Part shown: piece by piece, positions 42,426 to 47,287 of the stretch
How positions within the stretch are numbered: the stretch's first letter is position 1
Layout of the letters: each line of letters begins with the position of its first letter
Assembly: GCA_017985935.1 (NCBI GenBank)
Contig: JAGNWT010000022.1
Span: forward strand, 1 to 47,287
Direction of reading: 5' to 3'
Source of the DNA: Anaerolineales bacterium
GTDB taxonomy: Bacteria > Chloroflexota > Anaerolineae > Anaerolineales > Villigracilaceae
DNA: 47,287 bases
Notes under the pieces: generated by a model
What the model saw: only the letters and a program-made list of their open reading frames with translations
Told to the model about the DNA's origin: nothing
The model's database searches: none
Made by a program: the position numbers and the translations under genes

Positions 42426-43364
42426 TCAGGCGCGCGCCGATTGGTGTTCGTGATCTTCCTCCACGATCTCACAATAAAGCAGCGTGTTTTTACATCCAGC
42501 ACATTCCAATTGCCAGGTGGTGTGCTGGATGTTGTATTCATGCGCGAGGACTCGATTCAAATTCTGTTGAATGGACGCGCCCGCGCTTATGGAGATGTCG
42601 TCCGTGACAATGTGCGCGGAGAGTGCCCGTAAACTTTCGTTGATGCTCCACACGTGCAGATCGTGAACACCACGCACACCATCCACCTTGAGCATGGATG
42701 CCACCATCGAGTTCATGTCGAGGCTTTCTGGGGTGCTTTCCAAGAGAATGTGGGTGGATTGACGCAAAATGCTCCACGCGTTCCACAAGATGAAGACGCC
42801 GATCAGGACGCTCACCAGCGGATCAAGCCAGTTCCACCGGGTGAAGAAAATGATCACACCGGCAATGACCGCGCCCAAAGTAGATAGCACATCTCCCATC
42901 AAATGCAGGAAGGCGCTTCGCAAGTTAAGGTCGTGATCGCTTCCATCCTTGACCATCCACGCGGTGATGAGGTTGATGATGAATGCCAGAGCGCCGACAC
43001 CGATCAGGATCGTAGAATTAACTTCCGGCGGAGAAAGGAAGCGCTTCCACGCTTCGTAAAAGATCCCCAGAGCGATGACGATCAAGGTCGTGGAATTTAC
43101 CAACGCTACCAGGATCCCCGCTCGATGATAACCAAAGGTCTTTCCCGCATGTGCGGGTTGGGTTGCCAGTTTTACTGCGTACCAACTCAAACCGAGCGCG
43201 ATCACATCGGTGAAATTATGTGCGGCATCGGTCAGTAATGCGAGACTGTTGCCAAAGATCCCGGCGATGACCTCCACGACAACGAAGGCGGCAGTCAGAA
43301 ACAGCGAGATGGATAACCGTTTTGTAGTTTTGGCGGCATGGATGTGAGAGTGATTTTCGGTCAT
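42426..43364 (-). CDS. cation diffusion facilitator (CDF) metal exporter
   Basis: 312 residues with six helices. The zinc-site residues are in helix 2 (TDAAHNFTD) and helix 5 (HLMGD), the typical H-x3-D pairs of CzcD/ZitB-type exporters, and a cytoplasmic C-terminal dimerisation domain follows (about 200-300, with VDGVRGVHDLHVWS). It would expel Zn2+, Cd2+, Co2+ or possibly Fe2+ by proton antiport. The ATG lies five bases after the stop of the TIR-CARDB gene, and there is no Shine-Dalgarno site, so translation should be coupled to it. It is the last gene of the operon that starts with the iron regulator. Confidence 0.9.
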   Translation of the reverse strand: MTENHSHIHAAKTTKRLSISLFLTAAFVVVEVIAGIFGNSLALLTDAAHNFTDVIALGLSWYAVKLATQPAHAGKTFGYHRAGILVALVNSTTLIVIALGIFYEAWKRFLSPPEVNSTILIGVGALAFIINLITAWMVKDGSDHDLNLRSAFLHLMGDVLSTLGAVIAGVIIFFTRWNWLDPLVSVLIGVFILWNAWSILRQSTHILLESTPESLDMNSMVASMLKVDGVRGVHDLHVWSINESLRALSAHIVTDDISISAGASIQQNLNRVLAHEYNIQHTTWQLECAGCKNTLLYCEIVEEDHEHQSARA

Positions 43365-43369
43365 ATCGC

Positions 43370-44317
43370 TTAGGGCGCAACCTTTAGAGTTGTTTCGCGC
43401 TTGTTGTTGGTTTCGTCTGATTCTTCCACCTGGTTCTCAGAGTCTACTATCAGTGTTGTCCAGTAACTGGCGGTGACGTTCCCTTCATAGGTAAACTGAC
43501 AGTCGAAGTTTTTTGATTCTCCCGCTTCCAAAACGGGCACCACCCAGGCGCAGCCGGGGAGGGTTTGGTTGGAGAGCCAGACCACGCTAAAATCACGAGC
43601 GGGGGCGTTTCCATTGTTTGTCACTTTGACTTGAATGGCGATCGGCTGGGCGTTCTTTGCCGGGTTTGGAAAGTACTGCATTCCGCTCGCGGTCAGATCC
43701 GGCAGACCCATTGGGAGCGGCGTTTCAGTGGGAGCGAGCGTTGGCGTGGGTGGGTCGGTTGGCGGGATCGTAGCTGTGCTTGTGGGAGTTTCGGAGCTGG
43801 GCGGCGAAAATGGATACATCATATAAGCGCCAACGGCAATTACCGCGCAGCATAAAAAAGCAGAGATAATTCCAGCCGCCCAAAGCATGGGCTTGGAATA
43901 TCCTGCTTGTTTTTTTACTGTGATGGGCCTTTGCGGAGTGGATTCTTTAATTTCAGAGATCAGGTGATTGAACCCGGTCTGGTAGTTTTTTGTGAAATCT
44001 ACAAATTGGACCCGGGCGATGCGATAAGGGATTTCGCAGGGTTGCAGCAGGATGGGGATGATGCGCTTCTTCTCATTGATGGCGAAGGAGAGTTCGTCCA
44101 GCACATTCTCAGATGCCACCGAAGACGGCGTGAGGATTATGACGAACAGTCCGCAGGCTTCGAGCGCGTTCTGGATGACACTGTCCCATCGTTGTCCGGC
44201 GCCAATGTCATGTTGATCCATCCAAACGTCGAGCCCTTGAGCGTCCAGATCTTTCGTCAGGCGAGTGACAAATTCCGTGTCGATCCTGGAATAGCTGATG
44301 AAAATCTGTCCTGGCAT
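43370..44317 (-). CDS. transmembrane protein with TIR domain inside and CARDB domain outside
   Basis: 315 residues from ATG 44317, with AAGGAG upstream. Residues 1-125 are a TIR domain: FISYSRIDTEF (6-16), DVWMDQHDIGAGQRWDSVIQ (30-49), TPSSVASENV (63-72) and E75 in LDELSFA, matching the catalytic glutamate of NADase TIRs. Residues 144-168 form one membrane helix, 169-205 a Thr/Pro linker, and 206-314 a CARDB-type adhesion domain (IAIQVKVTNNGNAPARDF, VVWLSNQ and NTTLIVDSENQVEESDETNN-like pattern), with C256 and C273 possibly disulfide-bonded. The arrangement looks like a receptor that could pass an outside signal to the TIR domain. It lies between FeoB and a CDF exporter, an odd place for a TIR gene. 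Confidence 0.88.
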   Translation of the reverse strand: MPGQIFISYSRIDTEFVTRLTKDLDAQGLDVWMDQHDIGAGQRWDSVIQNALEACGLFVIILTPSSVASENVLDELSFAINEKKRIIPILLQPCEIPYRIARVQFVDFTKNYQTGFNHLISEIKESTPQRPITVKKQAGYSKPMLWAAGIISAFLCCAVIAVGAYMMYPFSPPSSETPTSTATIPPTDPPTPTLAPTETPLPMGLPDLTASGMQYFPNPAKNAQPIAIQVKVTNNGNAPARDFSVVWLSNQTLPGCAWVVPVLEAGESKNFDCQFTYEGNVTASYWTTLIVDSENQVEESDETNNKRETTLKVAP

Positions 44318-44359
44318 AAGGACGCTCCTTGGCTCGAAGATATTTTCAATTATACCTAT

Positions 44360-45763
44360 TTACACCCAGCCCATCAGCCTCGCTAAACTCGCAGTAAGGA
44401 AGGTGACCACAAATGCCGTGCCAAGGGTCATCACCACGCTCAGGGTCGCCCACTTGAGAGATTTTGTCTCTTTGTAAATGGTCATGATGGTTGTGGCGCA
44501 TGGATTGTGCAGCAGGGCGAACAACATCAGGTTGACCGCGGTAAGCATCGTCCAGCCGTTGCCGTTGACCAGCAGGTCAAAGATGGCGGCGTTGGATGAA
44601 GGCCCATCGATCATCATGCCGGCTCCCATGTACACCATCATCATGGTCGGCACAACGATCTCATTGGCAGGGATCGCAATGATGTAAGCGAGCAGGATCA
44701 CGCCGTCGAGCCCGAGCAGCAGACCGAAAGGATTCAACCAGTCGGCGATGGCGCGGGCGAGGTTTGTATCTCCGGCCGGGATGTTCGCCAAAAGCCAGAT
44801 GATCGCCCCAGCCGGTGCGGCGGTTTGCATGGCGCGCCACAGAACAAAAATGGTTCGGTCAATAATGGATGTGTACAGGATGCGGCTGATGTTTGGTCTG
44901 CGATAGGGCGGCAGTTCGAGCGTGAAGGCGGAGGCTTCTCCCTTGAGCACGGTGCGGGAAAGGATCCACGATGCGAGGAAGGTGAAGAACACGCCGATCA
45001 GTACCACGCCGACAACTGTTCCCGCGGCGACGAAGGATGTCAATGCCGGAGGGAAGGCAGCCGCCACGAATACAGTAGCCAGCATGATCAAGGTTGGGAA
45101 CCGCCCATTACAAGGGACAAAATTATTCGTGAGGATGGCGATCAGTCTCTCGCGCGGAGAGTCGATTACGCGGGTTGCCACCACGCCGGCGGCGTTGCAC
45201 CCGAATCCCATGGCCATGGTCAGTGACTGTTTGCCGTGTGCGCCGGTCTTCTTGAACATCCAGTCCAGGTTGAAAGCCACGCGCGGCAGGTAACCCAGAT
45301 CCTCCATGAACGTAAAGGCAGGGAAGAAGATCATCATCGGCGGCAGCATCACGCTGACAACCCATGCCAGCCCGAGATAAATGCCGTCCCAAATAAAACC
45401 TGTGATCCACCACGGGATTCCGATTTGGTTGAAAAGGGCGCGCCCGTAATCACCGACGCTAAAAAGAACGGTCGCGATGGCGCTTGAAACCACGTTCGCG
45501 CCCGAAACGGTCAGCCAGATGATGATGCCGAGCAATCCCAGCATGATCGGCAGCCCCGCGTAGGGCGAGGTGACCAGCCGGTCGATCCGCTGGTCGAAGT
45601 CATATTTTTTATCTGTAGCAGTTTTCACCGCCCGCCGGGCAATGCTTTCCGCTTCGGTGTACAGTGATTTAACGATCTCATCACGAAAACCCGTGGAGAG
45701 ATTGTTTCGCAGACTTTCTGCTTTTGCTAAAATTTCATTCGCTTCCATTTTTACCTCGTTCAT
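44360..45763 (-). CDS. feoB: FeoB membrane domain, C-terminal half of a split ferrous iron transporter
   Basis: 467 residues (or 462 from ATG 45748, which has the better ribosome site, GAGG). It contains the FeoB helices and gates: DRLVTSPYAGLPIMLG (about 61-76), GCNAAGVVATRVIDSPRERL (gate region, near 190), VPCNGRFPTLIML and HNPCATTIMTIYKETKS near the end. It moves Fe2+ across the inner membrane. The GTPase half is a separate gene upstream. The two genes are in the same frame, but the intervening 21 bases plus the first stop contain two stops (TAA and TGA), so a single mutated codon does not explain the split. The ATG at 45763 is 21 bases past the upstream stop. Confidence 0.88.
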   Translation of the reverse strand: MNEVKMEANEILAKAESLRNNLSTGFRDEIVKSLYTEAESIARRAVKTATDKKYDFDQRIDRLVTSPYAGLPIMLGLLGIIIWLTVSGANVVSSAIATVLFSVGDYGRALFNQIGIPWWITGFIWDGIYLGLAWVVSVMLPPMMIFFPAFTFMEDLGYLPRVAFNLDWMFKKTGAHGKQSLTMAMGFGCNAAGVVATRVIDSPRERLIAILTNNFVPCNGRFPTLIMLATVFVAAAFPPALTSFVAAGTVVGVVLIGVFFTFLASWILSRTVLKGEASAFTLELPPYRRPNISRILYTSIIDRTIFVLWRAMQTAAPAGAIIWLLANIPAGDTNLARAIADWLNPFGLLLGLDGVILLAYIIAIPANEIVVPTMMMVYMGAGMMIDGPSSNAAIFDLLVNGNGWTMLTAVNLMLFALLHNPCATTIMTIYKETKSLKWATLSVVMTLGTAFVVTFLTASLARLMGWV

Positions 45764-45784
45764 TCTTCACCGCTCATCCCTGTT

Positions 45785-46621
45785 TTATTGTCTTCCTTCA
45801 ACAGACATTTTCGCGCTGAACTGCACATCTTCACGTTGTTGGCGTGAAACGATCTCAGACAGTTCGCCAGTGGACAGGGCTTTTTGCACCCGGGCATCAC
45901 CATCCAACAAGCGGATGGCCAGCCAGCGCGCATTGGGAATGCCCGGCGCCATTTGCTCGATCATCGGCACAAGTTCGTTGACCGCTTTTTGGAACTCAGG
46001 TGTGCCATGCACACGCAGCGGCTTGGTCTGGATCGTCCCTTCGATCACATCCGATACCGCACCCAACAGGGTGTGGATACCTTCACCCGTCCGGGCAGTG
46101 ATCGCGATGGCTGGCACTCCCAGGTCCCGGCTTAATGAGCGTGGATCGACCTCCAGCCCCTTGCGCTTGGCTTCATCCATCAGATTGATCGCAACCACCA
46201 CATGATCGGTGATCTCCATGACCTGCATCACAAGGTTTAAATTTCTTTCAAGGGCGGTCGCGTCTGTGACCACGATCGTGCAGTTCGGCTGACCGAACAA
46301 AATAAAATCTCGCGCCACTTCTTCGTCCTGACTCGCCGACAATAGAGAATACGTGCCGGGCAGGTCTACGAGTTTGTATCGCAGTTTATTAAATTCAAAT
46401 CCGCCTTCGGCCCGTGTCACGGTCTTGCCTGGCCAGTTGCCGGTGTGTTGTTTTAACCCGGTCAGGGCGTTGAACAAAGTGGACTTTCCCGTATTGGGGT
46501 TTCCAGCCAACGCCACTACGCGGTCAAAATCTCCAACTTTGATTCCCATTTGTTCCAATTGTGTAAATGCCGGGCATGTTTCGCAATGCTCTGTCGGCAG
46601 GATGGTCTTTGGATTACTCAT
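45785..46621 (-). CDS. feoB: FeoB GTPase domain, N-terminal half of a split ferrous iron transporter
   Basis: 278 residues. The G domain is complete: G1 GNPNTGKST (40-48), G2 near T67, G3 DLPGT (86-90) and G4 NLMD (146-149), followed by a helical GDI region (about 205-255). In ordinary FeoB these parts are joined to the membrane domain; here the protein ends at TAA 45785-45787. GTP hydrolysis would gate iron uptake by the membrane half encoded next. The first 30 residues carry an unusual H12-C13-E-T-C16 motif that could bind metal. GAGGAG precedes the ATG. The regulator gene lies 16 bases upstream, so the genes are one transcript. Confidence 0.9.
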   Translation of the reverse strand: MSNPKTILPTEHCETCPAFTQLEQMGIKVGDFDRVVALAGNPNTGKSTLFNALTGLKQHTGNWPGKTVTRAEGGFEFNKLRYKLVDLPGTYSLLSASQDEEVARDFILFGQPNCTIVVTDATALERNLNLVMQVMEITDHVVVAINLMDEAKRKGLEVDPRSLSRDLGVPAIAITARTGEGIHTLLGAVSDVIEGTIQTKPLRVHGTPEFQKAVNELVPMIEQMAPGIPNARWLAIRLLDGDARVQKALSTGELSEIVSRQQREDVQFSAKMSVEGRQ

Positions 46622-46637
46622 GATTTACTCCTCTTCT

Positions 46638-47287
46638 TTAACTCGTAACGGGCTTCACCCAAATTTGCGCTGCTTGATCTTTGCGTAAAGCGATCAATGT
46701 TCCCCGCACACGATAAGCGCGTGGGTCGCCAAAGAAATTCTTCAGCTCGGGGTAGATCACAGTACCCGGCGTCAGCCCCAGATCCAAAAAACGCCTGCGG
46801 GTAAAACCTTGAACGGCTTCATCCAAAACCACGATCTCTGCTTTTTGGTCGTAGGTTAACTCAGCCAGGGTAATGGCACTTGCCTTGGCAGTTTCACTTT
46901 CTGGCAGGGCAGCCACGCTCACATTTGACGCCACCGCAGGCGCAAGACGATATTCGTTCTCTCCGTCACTCAGCACATATCGGTTGGGTGTCTTTTCAAG
47001 AATGCGGATGTCTTGTCCCAGACGCAGTCCCGCCGCAACGATCTGTTGATAGGCGAGGGCAGGCTCATCCTCAAGGTGAACGATCCGTGCGGGACGGTCA
47101 GCCTGCCACGCCGTAAGTGGCATTCCCTCCGCCCGATTCAGTTTTCCTTCCCGTGTCGGAATGGGATCGCCATGCGGGTCGCGGGTCGGGTGTCCGAGCG
47201 CGGCTTCCAACTCGTTCAGTTGTGTTTCGGTTAACGAATGCTCGCGGCGATGCGCCTCTCGATGAACCTTTTCCAGAGGCATGCGCG
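46638..47287 (-). CDS. DtxR-type iron regulator fused to FeoA, N-terminus outside the window
   Basis: The frame is open to the window edge, so the 5' part is missing; about 216 residues are visible. The first 45 are the end of the DtxR/IdeR metal-binding and dimerisation domain (VHREAHRREHSL and LGHPTRDPHGDPIP, with the family histidine and acidic ligands). Next is an SH3-like domain (about 52-127) and then a FeoA domain (about 136-213: RRRFLDLGLTPGT and the closing IALRKDQAAQIWV). It should repress iron genes when Fe2+ or Mn2+ is bound, while the fused FeoA would stimulate FeoB. The helix-turn-helix is presumably in the missing part. Confidence 0.87.
   Translation of the reverse strand, partial: RMPLEKVHREAHRREHSLTETQLNELEAALGHPTRDPHGDPIPTREGKLNRAEGMPLTAWQADRPARIVHLEDEPALAYQQIVAAGLRLGQDIRILEKTPNRYVLSDGENEYRLAPAVASNVSVAALPESETAKASAITLAELTYDQKAEIVVLDEAVQGFTRRRFLDLGLTPGTVIYPELKNFFGDPRAYRVRGTLIALRKDQAAQIWVKPVTS

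Noticed and set aside
45764..45787. FeoB as a pseudogene with one nonsense codon
   Set aside because: Two different in-frame stops, a plausible ribosome site and an intact downstream frame point to two functional genes.

Overview
The window reads as a chromosomal segment of a bacterium of the phylum Chloroflexota, most likely class Anaerolineae. This is inferred from several envelope proteins whose lipobox or signal peptide is followed by Thr/Pro-rich linkers, a MalE-type lipoprotein with an Ala-Thr-Glu-Pro spacer, and overall protein similarity judged from memory; no database was searched. Coding density is high, genes sit in short operons with good Shine-Dalgarno sites and strong intrinsic terminators, and no stretch over 300 bases lacks a gene. 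I see no tRNA, rRNA, CRISPR array, transposase or phage gene.

Layout. 1-4350: end of the respiratory complex I operon (nuoM end, nuoN), then a membrane-sector ATP synthase cluster (atpI-like, atpB, atpE and an unusual b/delta fusion) closed by a strong terminator, with no F1 genes. 4383-9439: a MurE-like ligase, an SRPBCC protein and a GNAT enzyme on +, then an MFS exporter, a second GNAT enzyme and a small STAS-like protein on -. 9536-12400: rpsO-pnp on -, with an Arg/Gly tail on PNPase and a palindromic element between the genes. 12548-14695: two tandem paralogous lipoproteins overlapping a sirtuin. 14703-16676: small membrane proteins and a HAD phosphatase on -.

16788-29435 is a carbohydrate region, all on -: enolase, a MsmK/UgpC-type ABC ATPase, a ROK repressor, binding protein MalE, permeases MalF and MalG, one surface GH13 lipoprotein and two intracellular GH13 enzymes. 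Together they would trim alpha-glucans outside, import maltodextrins, hydrolyse them inside and feed glycolysis.

29510-33287: an acyltransferase, an orphan Flp-type pilin (51 aa), a solo TIR protein, CTP synthase and a roadblock protein. 33452-40164: an Ig-like membrane protein, pth, mfd and uvrB (translation quality and DNA repair). 40205-42419: a bacteriohemerythrin lacking one usual iron ligand, an exported Met/Gly-rich protein and an alpha/beta hydrolase. 42426-47287 on -: a DtxR-type regulator fused to FeoA (5' end outside the window), FeoB split into two proteins, a transmembrane TIR-CARDB protein and a CDF metal exporter. This is a metal-homeostasis operon carrying an unexpected TIR receptor-like gene.

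The observations I rate highest are the b/delta fusion in an Fo-only cluster, the TIR-TM-CARDB gene inside the iron operon, and two consensus promoters placed so close to ATG that the messages should be leaderless.
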